64,000 bases of DNA from Boswellia sacra (Eukaryota; Streptophyta; Magnoliopsida; Sapindales; Burseraceae). Each line of letters begins with the position of its first letter. Position 1 is the first letter of the stretch. The stretch is from assembly GCA_013180625.2 (NCBI GenBank), contig SNVD02011071.1, forward strand, positions 248,001 through 312,000, read 5' to 3'. The translations under genes and the position numbers were made by a program. Positions 35,201 through 45,617 of this stretch are shown piece by piece. The notes under the pieces were generated by a model. The model had not been told where the DNA came from. It saw nothing but the letters and a program-made list of their open reading frames with translations, and did no database searches.

Positions 35201-38200
35201 AATACGGTTTTAAAAGTCAAATCAATTTACATAAAGGTTTTCCAAAGTATTAGACTTAAGTGTTCCTTTTTTAAAAACAAGAATTTCCATAATTGAATTT
35301 AATTTTATATACAAATTAACAATTAATGGGGAAGTCTAGCAATGTCAATATCATATTTGAATAAATCAGTTTTTAGTGTGTGACGCTAGTTATTGTGGTT
35401 GTCATTAAGCAAAATCATCAATGAACAATTCAATATTTTCAATTTAAAATAGGTGATCAATGGATTATTATTCATTAAAATGATCAAATAAGCTTTTCAT
35501 TTATCTTGATGACAATATAAATAATATTGATATCATCTCAAGGGGATAGGTTCATTTAATAGTTACCTGCAGTATCATACTTCCTTAGCTCTAAATCCAA
35601 AGCGGCTTTTCCATTCCTGTGAATTGAAATTGAATCCAGTATCTCATGATATCCACGCTCCGCTGCAAGATTAAGTATTTTGCTAATGCTATTAGCAAAA
35701 TCAAAAACACCAGTCTTTGCTTCTTTCGTTAAAATATTCACCACTTCAATATTTCCACTATCCACTGCTAAATCAAATGCTGTCTTTCCATTATTGTTCT
35801 TCTTATTCACCATCTCCGGATCATCTCTTACATGTTCAAGAAGAACTTCAGCTATTGCATATTTATTGCATTCCGCTGCAACATGAAGTGGAGTATTACC
35901 CTCATCATTAACTTTTACTCGTAGTGGCGGATAGATGTCAAGTATTTTCTTCACGAACTCAGTTGATTCCACCAGATGTGGATATACTCCATTAAACTTG
36001 GGAAACTTCTTCTCTGAAGTTTTGATGTGGATATGTAAGATTGTGTCCGTAGGCGGTGTCCCTGTGATCAAAGCAATGCATTATATTTGATATTAACATT
36101 TTAATATTTGAAAATCGGTAAAAATTTCCTAAAATTTACTATTTTATTTAAACTATTTTTAACAGTGGACTATTAGAAACATCATAACTATTTATATCTT
36201 GGGTCCATAACTTTTAAAAAAACATTACGAATATTTCTTGCAAAAAAGTACTACTAAAATCTCTTATCTTCTTCCGCCAGTGCTCCTTATATATGTTTAT
36301 CATATGTTAGAATAAATATTAGATCATAAAATTAAGAGTGCGGCTGTATGAAGCCCCTAAAAATATTTTATGTTCCCCTTCTTTTAAGTCACTATTTTAA
36401 AATTTGAATACTTCGGTTTTTTCCCAATAATATAAATAATTTTGTAATTATAAATCTACATAATTAATAGGAATTCACTGATATAACATGATATTTAATT
36501 GAAAGTTACAGTAAGTTTTTTTTGGTTAAAAAAAAAGAAAAAGAAAAAGTATCCATGGTTACATTATTTATTATTAAACATACTTTTGAATAAATTAATT
36601 AATCATTTTATCAAATTTTAAATATTACTTTTTCTAAACAAGTAATCACGGTGTGCGCAGAAAAAGGCGTTTGCAAGGCATTTTTTAAGGTTCCTGTAGC
36701 CCCACTACTTAATTTAAAACGTCATTTTGAAATGCATTAGTCAGATATTTTTAATAGTACAAATTGATAAATTAATTAGCTTTATATATACTTAATTAAA
36801 TAAATATTTAAACATTTTGAAGGAGGAACGTAAGTAACTTATTGCATAAATTCTCATTAATGAGAGGAAAATTGACTTTAAATATTTTAATTAACGAAGC
36901 TATTATATTATTTTTGATATAAAATTTTAATTTAAGTGAATTTCGTTATTTTTTCTATAAAATTATATAAAAAATTTAATACTCTTTTAAACGTAATAGA
37001 TTTTAGCAATATGGTTATAAACTAAAAATAAAAATAACTTAAGTGTTACTTTAAAAATAAAAAAAAAAAAAAGAGTTTCCATAATCGATTTTAATTTTAT
37101 ATACAAACTAACAATTAATGGGGTAGTCTAACAATGTCACTATCATACATTTGAATAAATCATTTTTTAGCGTGTGCTGACTAGTTGCTGTGGATGTCAA
37201 TCAGTTAAATCGTCGATGAGTAATTCAATATTTTCAATTTAAAAGTTATGATTAACATATTATTGCTGATTCAAATGATCACAATGCTTTTCATTTATCT
37301 TGATGACAATATAAATAATGTTAACAATAGTATCATCATTTCAAGAGGATAAGTTTAATTAATAATTACCTGGAATTGGATCATCATACTTGCTTAGTTC
37401 TTCCACCAGAGCCGTTTTTCCTTTCTCGTCATTTGCAATTGCATCAAGTATCTCGTGATCTCCTTTCGCTGCCGCAAGATTAAGTATTTTGCTAATGCTT
37501 TTAACAAAATCATCAAAAACATCAGTCTTTGCTTTTTTCATTAAAATATTCACCACTTCAATATGCCCTTTGTCCACGGCTAAATCAAATGCTGTCTTTT
37601 CATTACTATTCCTCACATTCATCAGCTTCGTGACAGCGCTTTCCCTTCCCCCTGGATCTCGAGATTGATCATCTGATTCATCTCTCACATTTTCTTCAAT
37701 ATTTCCATTTTCCACTGCTAAATCAAGTGCTGTCTTTCCATTACTATTCCTGGCTGTGATAGCGCTTCCCCTTCTCTCAAGATCATCTCTTACATATTCA
37801 AGAAGAACTTCAGCTGTTGCATAGTTATTGCATTCCGCCGCAACATGAAGTGGAGTGTTACCTTCAGCATTAACCTTTAGTAGTAGCCGTGGATAGATGT
37901 CAAGTATTTTTTTCACAAACTGATCAGTAGATTTCATTGGAGAGGAAGTTTTGATGCCGACATGCAAGATTGTGTCATTTGGCGGTGTCCCTATACACAA
38001 AGCGATGCATAATATTTGTATTAACACTTTAATGTTCGAAAATCGTTAAAAAAATTCCTAAAATCGAACTTTTTATTTAGACTATTTTAAGAGTGGAGTA
38101 CTGGAAACGTGTCCTTTTAGTCTTAGGTCCAGTACTTTAAAATAATAATAATGATATAATAAATATTACAAATAATTACAAATAATCCATGTAACCTTTT

Positions 38201-39547
38201 AAGAAAGTTCTAAAATTGACTACCTTTGATCAAACATATAATGTAAAAGCTCTAAAGTCAATTTTGCCCCACTTATTTAAACAAATGTAGGAAATATTTT
38301 AGATCATGATGTTATTTGATTTACAAATTCATTTAGAATGTGATAAATCAATTAATTCTATAAACACTTTGTTATACAGATATTTATATATTGTGGAGGA
38401 ACATAATTTACCAAATTTGTATTAATTAGAGGGAAAATTAACTTTGTATTAGTATACTAATTAACAAGATTAGTTTATGAATTATTTCTGATAGAAAATT
38501 TTAATCCAAGAGAATTTTTGTTATGTTTCATCCAAATCAAAGGTCATAGCAATATGTAGGAGTACTAGACTAAAGTGTTACTTCTTCAAAAACATGGATA
38601 TCCAGAATTGATTGTAACTTCATGTACAAATTAACAATTAATGCGGAGTAGTCTTGCAGTGACATCATAATATTTGAATAAACTATTCTTCAGCGTTTGC
38701 TGATTAGTTGGTGTGCTTATCATTCTAATAACTTAAACCGTGAATGAGTTATTCCATATTATCAAATTAAAAGCACTACAAAGATGTGGTCACTAAATTT
38801 CCTTTATTCAAATGATCAAATGTGCTTTTCATTAATTTTAACAACAAAATCAAAAATGTTGACAGAAGTCTTATCTCAAGAGGATAAGTTTAATCAATTA
38901 CCTGGATCATCATATTTCTTTAGTTCTTGAAGCAAAGCGGCTTTTCCTCCGTCGTTCTTTTCAATTTCATCCAGTATCTGGTGATATCCACTCTTTATCG
39001 CAAAGTTAAGTAATTTGCCAATGTTCTTAGCAAAATCAAAAAAATTGGGGTCTCCTTCTGTGATTAATCTTTTTACCACATTAACATTATTGCATTCCAT
39101 TGCCACATCAAATGTTGTCTTTCCATCACTATTCTTCATGTTCAGCATGATCTTTGTAATATCTCTCCCCCAGTTGTTCATGAGATCTTGAGTTTGAACT
39201 CTGGCACATTCGAGAAGACTGTCCACTGTATCAGATTTGTCCAATCTGGCGGCCGCAAGATGAAGTGGAATATTGCCTTTATCATTGCCTTGTAGTAGAA
39301 GTGCTGGACATATTTTGAGTATTCCTTTCACGAACTTAGTTGAAGAAGAAAACGGTTTGTTGATGTGCACATGCAAGATTGTATCCTTGGTCTCATTTAC
39401 AATCTGCCTAAGATGTTGCTTTCTTTTCTTGAAGGGTTTAACACGACCCCTAAACGCAGCGTTGAACAAATGTGAATCCATTGCCATTGGATTGGTTTTT
39501 GTTTCAGTGGGGGAGTTGTTAGAAACGTTTGGCAAATAAGATCCCAT
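21443..39547 (-). CDS. Ankyrin-repeat/PGG-domain membrane protein (ACD6/ITN1-like), 9-exon gene with tandem ankyrin exons
   Basis: Nine exons with proper splice sites can be joined: 38902-39547, 37370-37990, 35567-36061, 34190-34672, 30234-30809, 28770-29456, 28532-28648, 22798-23321, 21443-22072. The sum is 4779 bases, 1592 codons plus stop, with no stop or frame conflict. Exons 1-6 are related ankyrin modules, exon 7 is a short acidic insert, exon 8 has the last ankyrin repeats, and exon 9 carries the PGG domain with about four membrane helices. Family members such as ACD6 and ITN1 sit in the plasma membrane and act in salicylate-linked immunity and stress signalling; function here is inferred. 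Usual length is about 500-700 residues, so this one is exceptional. Alternatives: some exons may be skipped, or the array may be transcribed as several overlapping isoforms. The PGG and ankyrin identity is certain; the complete nine-exon joining is a prediction. Confidence 0.75.
22195..22265. repeat. (TTA)n microsatellite in intron 8
   Basis: About 23 uninterrupted TTA units. It yields artificial poly-Leu and poly-Asn frames. Confidence 0.95.
22798..23321 (-). CDS. Exon 8: C-terminal ankyrin repeats
   Basis: Acceptor cttttgttttag, enters in phase 1 and leaves in phase 0 (..SSTLE, then gtaatagcc). It encodes about four ankyrin repeats, with DQYGWTPLHYASYYG, KMTALHMAASQGH, DWNVLHFAMLSLSKEELDEL and DKDGNTPLHIRAAVYRDSF. 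The last one, with the LSKEEL and NPLV wording, is typical of the repeat next to the PGG domain in this family. It joins exon 9 without any frame change. Confidence 0.88.
24421..24613. mobile_element. MULE-type MITE, 193 bp, 9-bp target duplication
   Basis: Long inverted ends: gagtaatgctactcttacaa at the left and the matching tagtttgtatgagtagcattactc-type end at the right, with the inverted arms covering most of the element. CTCTGTCAA flanks both sides (24412-24420 and 24614-24622). A 9-bp duplication fits the Mutator superfamily. No coding capacity. Confidence 0.85.
24868..25018 (-). pseudogene. Fragment of plastid-type 23S rRNA
   Basis: On the minus strand the segment contains cccagagctagctggctctc, followed by ttgaaatgcattggggcg, then agttgactggaaatctcggg and aaagcattgtttgggtgc. 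This follows the conserved 23S stretch gagctagctggttctcc..ttgactgga..aaagcactgtttcggtgc in order and spacing, with many substitutions. Too short and diverged to be functional. Confidence 0.7.
25050..25118 (-). pseudogene. Decayed plastid-type trnE(UUC)
   Basis: On the minus strand the segment matches plastid tRNA-Glu in order: tgaaccatcaaac near the D arm, ctctttcaaggagtcagcgg around the anticodon (TTC kept), and gaattcgacttcccctagg as the T arm. The acceptor stem is destroyed, so it is a pseudogene. Confidence 0.75.
25534..25785. repeat. Direct duplication of about 115 bp, period 137 bp
   Basis: Two copies (25534-25648 and 25671-25785) share gatgagaaactttcaacaag at the start and cctaacgggtctttaagg at the end, with a few substitutions. 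Confidence 0.85.
25795..25880. repeat. (ACAT)n / (AT)n microsatellite
   Basis: Run of acat units followed by a long AT run. A further (AT)n stretch lies at 26199-26262. Confidence 0.9.
25883..26187. mobile_element. Fold-back (MITE-like) element with about 100-bp arms
   Basis: The left arm (acacaaatttttaacataat..) and right arm (..aaattatgttgaaaatcttgtgt) are imperfect inverted copies about 100 bp long, each including cacaaaatctaatg or its complement. The outer end reads caaaatatccc at the right. A related copy lies at 44778-44972. The (AT)n runs on both sides hide any target duplication. Confidence 0.65.
26282..26465 (-). other. GC-rich open patch of unknown origin
   Basis: Higher GC than its surroundings and open on the minus strand for about 60 codons (..GVDDPAMWNIGDVVLL..). 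It lies directly next to an (AT)n run inside an intron. It may be a captured fragment of another gene, but I do not recognise it and the reading frame may be chance. Confidence 0.3.
26819..26987. mobile_element. Small MITE, 169 bp
   Basis: Inverted ends of about 30 bp: ccttagttcgtaagacaaaa at the left and, inverted, ccttagtttgtaggacaaaa at the right, both continuing into tcattgtata. No clear target duplication. Confidence 0.65.
28532..28648 (-). CDS. Exon 7: acidic DSD-repeat exon
   Basis: 117 bases, phase 1 on both sides (acceptor atccatgaag is weak; donor gtaattatg is good). It encodes GSKSVANGNPNGMMNSYD and then a run of DSDD units built from a 15-bp tandem repeat (gattcagactccgat). The KSV and NGM words resemble the end of exon 6 (KSVQYEGPNGMTALHAAV), so exon 7 probably arose from a copy of that region. 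It interrupts the ankyrin repeat shared by exons 6 and 8; skipping it keeps the frame. It may be optional or not an exon at all. Confidence 0.5.
28770..29456 (-). CDS. Exon 6: ankyrin module with three 23-residue repeats
   Basis: 229 codons' worth, phase 1 at both ends (acceptor tttgatctcag, donor gtgattaatt). It begins DKQSNDTILHVHIQ, the conserved module start. Ankyrin repeats include SDTPLHVAAKCGHYSIVEFL, EGNTALHEAVRHGKFEVVKM, AGETPLYLAATRGYYRMVCE and NGMTALHAAV. Between the first two, three tandem 23-residue units (MESSEGKTADRQVIGMSSSE-like; 29008-29214) form a polar insert. This exon most resembles the canonical family. Confidence 0.85.
30234..30809 (-). CDS. Exon 5: ankyrin module
   Basis: 192 codons' worth, phase 1 at both ends (acceptor ttttgattcag, donor gtaattaatt). 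Starts GTPSKETILHTYIKSFWK and includes KDDTPVHLAVKYDEFDIAEV, DGKTILDVAVEDDKDDVVKL and CKILYFAARRGDYEMA. A charged insert (EHDREESPGEVFF..) lies between the first two repeats. It is the most diverged of the modules. Confidence 0.8.
30810..34189 (-). other. Intron 4, 3.4 kb
   Basis: Contains a solo copia LTR (33140-33578). The rest is AT-rich; an open frame at 32116-32496 on the plus strand has no recognisable domain and is ignored. Confidence 0.6.
33140..33578 (-). mobile_element. Solo LTR of a copia element
   Basis: On the minus strand it starts TGTTGAAATAGG and ends ATTACTTTCAACA, a TG..CA unit of 439 bp, with a TATA-like tataaataag near 33420. No primer site or purine tract adjoins either end. 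The flanking pentamers do not match, so the duplication has decayed or the ends are slightly off. Confidence 0.65.
34190..34672 (-). CDS. Exon 4: ankyrin module
   Basis: 161 codons' worth, phase 1 at both ends (acceptor ttgattttag, donor gtaattatt). Starts GMQPMDTILHSHIKSSW. Contains KGDTPIHVAAECNKSKIAEV, EGKTAFDLAVGSGSIEVVKA and GEILNLAADSGDHEILEE. Close to exon 3 in length and wording. Confidence 0.85.
35567..36061 (-). CDS. Exon 3: ankyrin module
   Basis: 165 codons' worth, phase 1 at both ends (acceptor tttgatcacag, donor gtaactatt). Starts GTPPTDTILHIHIKTSEK. Contains EGNTPLHVAAECNKYAIAEV, NGKTAFDLAVDSGNIEVVNI and SKILNLAAERGYHEILDS. Confidence 0.87.
37370..37990 (-). CDS. Exon 2: ankyrin module with an internal duplication
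   Basis: 207 codons' worth, phase 1 at both ends (acceptor tttgtgtatag, donor gtaattatt). Starts GTPPNDTILHVGIKTSS, nearly the same as exon 3. The central ankyrin unit is present twice: NSNGKTALDLAVENGNIEEN, then NSNEKTAFDLAVDKGHIEVV, separated by an acidic linker. It ends in the shared SKILNLAAAKGDHEILDA unit. Confidence 0.87.
38902..39547 (-). CDS. Exon 1: start codon and first ankyrin module
   Basis: ATG at 39547 (MGSYLPNVSNNSPTETK) gives 215 codons plus one base; donor gtaattgatt. The N-terminus holds a short duplication (TETK..MGSYLPN / TETK..MDSHLFN, the first half lying just upstream of the ATG) and no signal peptide. Module features: NETKDTILHVHIN, KGNIPLHLAAARLDKSDTVD, DGKTTFDVAMECNNVNVVKR and GKLLNFAIKSGYHQILDE. 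The same frame continues upstream to 39616 without an ATG; a TATA box there shows that it is leader. A later Met (MAMDSHLF) is an alternative start. Confidence 0.85.
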
Positions 39548-39602
39548 TGGCTCGGTATTGGCTTTTGTTTCTGTGAAGAAGATGTTAGAAGACTCTTGTG
39601 TA

Positions 39603-39611
39603 CTATATATA
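39603..39611 (-). promoter_or_regulatory. TATA box of the ankyrin-PGG gene
   Basis: tatatatag on the minus strand, about 56 bases upstream of the ATG, which would leave a leader of roughly 25-35 bases. A diverged copy of this promoter occurs at 45618-45890. Confidence 0.6.
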
Positions 39612-39899
39612 CACACGGTAAAAGGCAGTAGAAATTAGCCTTGGATCTTAATTGCCTTTAAAAAATGTGGGGCACCGCAGAATATTTATTGCCTCTCGAC
39701 ATTTGAAAGAAAGAAGCATACAAGGTCATGATGAACTCCAATTCAGGAGAAGAGAAAGTGACTTCTCTTGTAAAAGTAAATTTGTGGTGGCCCCACTCTT
39801 CCTGTCACCCACTCCCAACGAGGTGAAAACAAACAATAATACGGGGAACGGACTTTTTCTTCGAATCGAGATATTAAAGATTGTACGAGTGATTTTCTA

Positions 39900-40528
39900 A
39901 TATAGCAAGGCACGACTTCTGCACTATGGACGTTAAATTTAATATCTACGAAATGGTAAATACTATAATGGAGAAATAATTAATAGTACCGAAGTTTGAT
40001 AATTCATTCAAACTATTATATTGTTTAAACATTTTGATTTAAAAATTACATTAGAAAGAGTATTATTTTATCATCTGATCATGTTAAAGCTTTTTAAACC
40101 ACAAATCTAAATTGATTTAAAAGCCCATTAATAGGAAAATTTTTAATATATTCTACAGTTGCGTAAACCTATCTAGATGGGGAAAAAAAAAATGACGCCT
40201 CCAAAGTTTGGACTGTGTGTGGCATTCCGGCTGTTTGAAAAACAACATTTAAACCCCAGTTTAGTGAAAGTACTTAAATAGCCTTAACAAAAAGGAAGAG
40301 TGAATGAATTTTTTATTATTGAATGAGTCAATAAAGCATAAATAGGAAAATTACAATGTTGATGGTTTGAAAAAGCATCAATTTTTTTTTTTTTGGTGTA
40401 GATATATAATGATACTGGAAAAGTCATTTACTAAAAGTTGAGCTCTCAAGTTGATTTAATTTGTTAGACAGCTTAATATTTTTCTGGACACTCAACACAT
40501 ACTTAGAGTTTTGTTGACAATAAAAAAT
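39900..40528. other. Gene-free spacer
   Basis: AT-rich, no gene or repeat recognised. Confidence 0.5.
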
Positions 40529-40536
40529 ATTAGAGT

Positions 40537-41335
40537 TAGGCTTGGCAAATTCTATATAACCCGTTAACACGATACGAACCCATTCTATAAAAACGTATTT
40601 TGGATCTAATATTATCGGATTGGGTTGTTAATGGGTTAACACGATAAAACCCGTTTCATATTGGACGGTGTTTGGGTTTATATTATAAAAAATCGTTTCA
40701 CCCGTTTAACCCGTTAATATTAAGGATAATATAGTAAATTTATTTATGATACATGAAATAATATAATAAAATATAACAAATACTAATTTATAACTATATT
40801 TAACCTAAGTAAAATTATTCTAATACAATTACATCATCTTTTTCTTTTGCGTGTATGAGTATGAAATTTTGATGAGAAATATAAATAAAAAACTTATAAA
40901 ATATTCTATTTAATTTTGAGAAATCATTCAATAATTAGACATTATCAATTATTTATCTTAAATTAATACACTTTAGATGGATATTTAAATGATGTTGAAT
41001 ACAAAACTTTGTTTATATTTTCATATTATATTAAATTTAGATATTTCGATATATTTCAAAATATTTGTTAGATTTGAAATTTATAAACTATTGGTTGTAT
41101 TATTTGTTTAGAATTTATACAAATCATGTTATACATATTGTTGTCTAACTTGAAAATTTAAAAAAAAAAAGTTAAATGGGTTGGGTTCGGATAATACGTT
41201 AAGTTAACAGTTGGGTTTGAGTTTATAGATTCAAACCCAAAAAGTTAATGGATCGGATTTGGATTAATATAATTTAACACGACACGAATACGAACTGATA
41301 TGAAATCGCTCTAACATGACTCGTTGTCAGGTCTA
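40537..41335. mobile_element. Non-autonomous hAT-like element, 8-bp target duplication
   Basis: Inverted ends taggcttggcaa (left) and tagacctgacaa (reverse complement of the right end). The 8-bp ATTAGAGT flanks both sides (40529-40536 and 41336-41343), as expected for hAT. Subterminal motifs such as acccgttaacacgat and taacacgacacgaa recur at both ends. The interior is AT-rich without coding capacity. Confidence 0.8.
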
Positions 41336-41343
41336 ATTAGAGT

Positions 41344-44300
41344 TTTACAAATTTAAAAATGGGCCTAAGTTTCTTTTTTTAAATTTATTTTCAATTAAGT
41401 TAATTTCCGTATTAAATATAAAGTAAAAATAAATGTTCTGAATTTTAAGAATTGACTTATTGAATAAATAGGCGCCTAGAAGAAAAAGTTTGTACTAATA
41501 GTCTAATCCCACCTAAAAGAGCAACATAAACCCGCCATTTTTTTAAGATGGCAAGCTCCAATGGAAAGAGAATCAAATAGGAAGTTGAAACGTAGTATTC
41601 CCATCTACTAGATCTAAAACTAAAAAAATCAAATTAAAAATACGAAAAAAAGCTAGGTAACATAATCTGAAGACAGTCATCTCTAGCTCACAAGACGAAG
41701 GTCTCCCAATTAAGTAATTAAATATTTGATTGATTGATTCCTGCTTTTATCTAAGGAAAGAAAATGTTGCAAAAAAAGCAGAAAAATAGTTATTTTATCA
41801 TGCGGGAGCCCCAATTTTTATTTCATTTCTAGAACGATCAGGGTGGTCCCTAGAATTTTCTGGTTAATTAATTTTCTCCATATTTAAGAAGATCCTACGA
41901 GACAAAACTAATATGTTGAATACAAGATTGGATTGAGGATTTCAATAATTTTATTATTTAATAACTCCTCATTATTTTTTACTGAGTTTTATTACGTCCT
42001 TTGCCTAATTAAGTACTCATTTTTTTCAATTGTCATTACCATTAGTTATTAAGTTCTTGTTAGAATATAATTGGTATATCTGACGCATTTGTTTTGAGAT
42101 TTATATAAAATTTTGAAAAACCTATATAAAAATTTAAAATTGAGGGTTTTAAAGTAAAAAACAATTACAAAAAACTTGAAAACATCCATTTCTAACTTCC
42201 ATATCCTCTTTTTCAACATTCTCAATTTTTATATAAAATCTTATGCATCGATCACATGCATTCTGACTAAAACCTAATATTTGTCTTTGTTTCTAATGTA
42301 AGGTGGAATGCAGTTATTGTTCCTCGTAGACATCAATTATGTTGCAATGTCGTTTGTGACCCTCTAATGTGAGTCGAAGGGAAATATAATATAAAATAAT
42401 AAAAAATTTTATAGGCGTGTTGATGAGAGACTAAAGATTGGCTCTTTTGTAATAAAGCTTTGTTGAAAGTCGAACTCCAAAAAAGACACGACTTTGATTA
42501 AGTTTGCACTTTGAAAATCGCGTGGCTCCCACTTGATGCATTTTGGTAGATTATGTCTTGACTCAATGCACACGTTTTACACGTTGTGGGACCGGAATAC
42601 TGTAGTATAAGCTCAATTAAATTACTACTTTGATATATATCATACTAGAACTCAATTAATTTTTTAAAATTGGAATCTATTAAAGAGGATGACTCGATGA
42701 AAAAGAATTGGATAATGAGATATGATGTGATTACAGTAGTATGGTTAATGTAATATTGAACTGGATAAAATTATGCATAATGATCTATAAAAAATTAAAA
42801 TTTGTAATTGATTCATATTAAATTACTTTTATTTAATATTTAGATTTCATATTTAAAATACTAGATGCTTTTGAAATATAAATTTAATTATATTTCTAAT
42901 AAACTCGAATTCTATTTAACTCAAATAACTTTCTTCATAAACGAGTCAAACCGCTTTCTCCAGATTCTAAAATAAAATGCACCTAAATTAGATTTTATAC
43001 TCCTTATCACGCACAAAGGGTGGGAGACTTGGAGTGTGTGACCGGCTGCACGCCACCATAGTTGCTTGGGTTTTAGAAATTGTCTGGTTAATTAAAGCGA
43101 CTTTCAAGTTTTAACGACGCAGTTGTAGATTAGGTTTATAGGCCTATGTGTACATCAAATGATCCAGATACCCTGTAGGATATGATGTTAACAAACAGCG
43201 TCGAAGTACTGATTTAATTTAGTAAAAAATCAATTAAGAACCATCTATTAGGAGATTATCAAAAACAAATATTTAATTAACGGAGGCGAGCTGTAGCAGT
43301 AAGATTATGCATCTTGAGTACACTTCCAATACTAATGGTAATGGAGGATTTGCCCCTTATCCAAAATTTAATTAGAAAGAAATGAAACACAACTTGTGCC
43401 GGCGCTCAGTAGAAATAGTACGGGAGAGGAAATTAATAAAAAGTGATTATGCAATTGCTTCTGAAAATCAGAATAATGCTAGAGTTGATTATCACACAAT
43501 ATACAATCAAAAATTATAGAACAATTATACCATGGTTATTTACTTATATTCAATACCTTGAAAATATGGAAAAAGGTTTAAAAAAAAAAAGAAGACAAAG
43601 ACAAAGACAAAAACTGAAAAAGCCAAAAAAGCAAAAAAAAAAAAAAAAAAGATTTCTTCATAGTATTAATATGTTAAATTCAAATTAGGATTTATTCCTC
43701 AATTATAATCAGCTAGACATACAGCAGTACACACAGAAGGATGATGCTACACAATCCTATAATGTTTGCTTTAGTTTGATTTTATTTTACTAATTATTTT
43801 GTAAGAGATTTCATTATAAAAAATTTACATTTAGAACTTCATGGTTTAATGTAAATTAAAAATTTGCATTAAAAATTAGTTTAATTTACATTAAAAATTA
43901 AACTACAGAAGCCAAATGTGAGTGTGAAGTGCTATTTTTATTGTTAGATATTATCTTGGAAGTTGGAACATAGGCACTTTTGATTATAAGCTGTTGATGG
44001 TTGACGGGACATGTTAAGAAAGACTCCAAATATTCAAAATTACGACACACAGGAAAAAGACAATAATATTTAATTAAGGACATGGAGCCACTGACGAGAA
44101 ATCAACCCATTTTGAAAAATTCAAATGGCGATTCTCAATAACAAGATTACTATTGATAAGATATAGCCCAACGGTAGTACCTGACGATAAAAATTCAAGA
44201 TATTAACACTTGTGGTCATTACATTAAACGAATTTGAATATTATATATATATATATATATGGTAATCTCCTTTAAAATATATAAAAATTTCTGGTAGACA

Positions 44301-44777
44301 AAAATGGATTATACTTCAAAATATTTCTAATTTAAGCGATTAACACATTTTAAAGGAGTGGTCTATATTTATAAGCTTTTCATTAAAAAACTTGCTTTAC
44401 CAATTATTATAATATTATCGTATAATTATTACATCATAAATTTTCATTAGTTGGATAAAATTCTTAAATTTACATATCCCATCGTAGAATTGTCAAATCA
44501 TTTAAACAAATAAATTGCATAAGGAGTTTGTAAATATATATTAAAGTGGCTCAGCTAGTATGATACGGATTTCATGAAATTGACATCAATTAGTTTAAAT
44601 ATTTTTTTTCAAATATTTCATAAAATTAAGTTAACTAAAACAAGAATTTGCTACTCAACAATCGCTGCAAAATATGACACGACTTGTAGCATGCAAGATG
44701 CAAGACAATCTAATGATGGCTGCTTTAATTTGTTGTTAGTTGGTTAATTATAATTGATATACAATTTAAAAATAGAA
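41344..44777. other. Gene-free spacer
   Basis: No gene recognised. Short open frames (for example a Lys-rich one at 43443-43688) come from A-rich simple sequence. Confidence 0.5.
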
Positions 44778-44972
44778 GGGGATATTTTAACATAAGATTT
44801 TTTTATACTAAATTTGATATAATTTTTTAGTCATTAATTTGTAAATTCAATAGTTAAGATAATTGATGAGTTGATAACATTAAATGTATATTATTTACTT
44901 TTAATATCAATCATTAGATTTTGTGATATCAATAATTAAAAAATTGTGTCAAAATTTTGTATTAAAATATCT
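44778..44972. mobile_element. Second, shorter copy of the fold-back family
   Basis: Starts ggggatattttaacataaga and ends ttttgtattaaaatatct, imperfectly inverted. The inner sequence (attagattttgtgatatcaa) matches the element at 25883-26187. Confidence 0.55.
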
Positions 44973-45019
44973 ATTTATTTTAAAAATATCGCAAGGATAT
45001 ATAACTATTATCATTCAAA

Positions 45020-45150
45020 TTATCTGATATGCTTTTAATTAAGTTTGATGACGATATAAATATTGATAATCATATTTCCATTTGATGAGGGCCGGTAAGC
45101 TTTTGTACCCGAATCATCCAAGTTTGAATCATACTCGCTTAAATTATTTG
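45020..45150 (-). pseudogene. Relic of an ankyrin-module 3' end
   Basis: tttgatgacgatataaatat, followed by a degenerate exon end (cccgaatcatccaagtttga), repeats the arrangement found at the donor ends of exons 2, 3 and 7 of the ankyrin gene. Too decayed to code. Confidence 0.45.
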
Positions 45151-45617
45151 AATTGTGTTTTATTATCAAAATAACTATATATTTCCTATAAAATGTAAAT
45201 TAGTGTAATATTTAAAAATTAAATAAACTTTATTATATTAGTTTATAATTGCGTTTTAAAATCTTGTGCATTACATGCATTATGACCATAGGTGGACCTA
45301 TGTTGTAACCGTGGCTTCCACTGAAAAATTAAAATTTTATTATGCCCCTTAAGTTTTAATAGTTACAAATTATATCTCAAATGTTCTTTGTATAAAAAGT
45401 ACATAATTTCAATAAATCTACCATCTTGTATTTCGGTTCACCCTTAACTTTAAATATTACTTTTTTTTTAATTAAATCCTTTTAGAGTTACGTACTTAAG
45501 TGAGTTCATTTATGTGCCTTCATCTTATGTAATTATATGATTGAAATGTCATAATATATACTCACATAATTTATTTTGAAGACATTTAAATATATATAAT
45601 TATGTTTGGCACAGTAG

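Noticed and set aside
39548..39616. N-terminal extension of ankyrin exon 1 upstream of 39547
   Set aside because: Lacks an ATG and runs into the TATA box; treated as leader and promoter.
43443..43688. Lys-rich 81-codon frame
   Set aside because: Produced by A-rich simple sequence.
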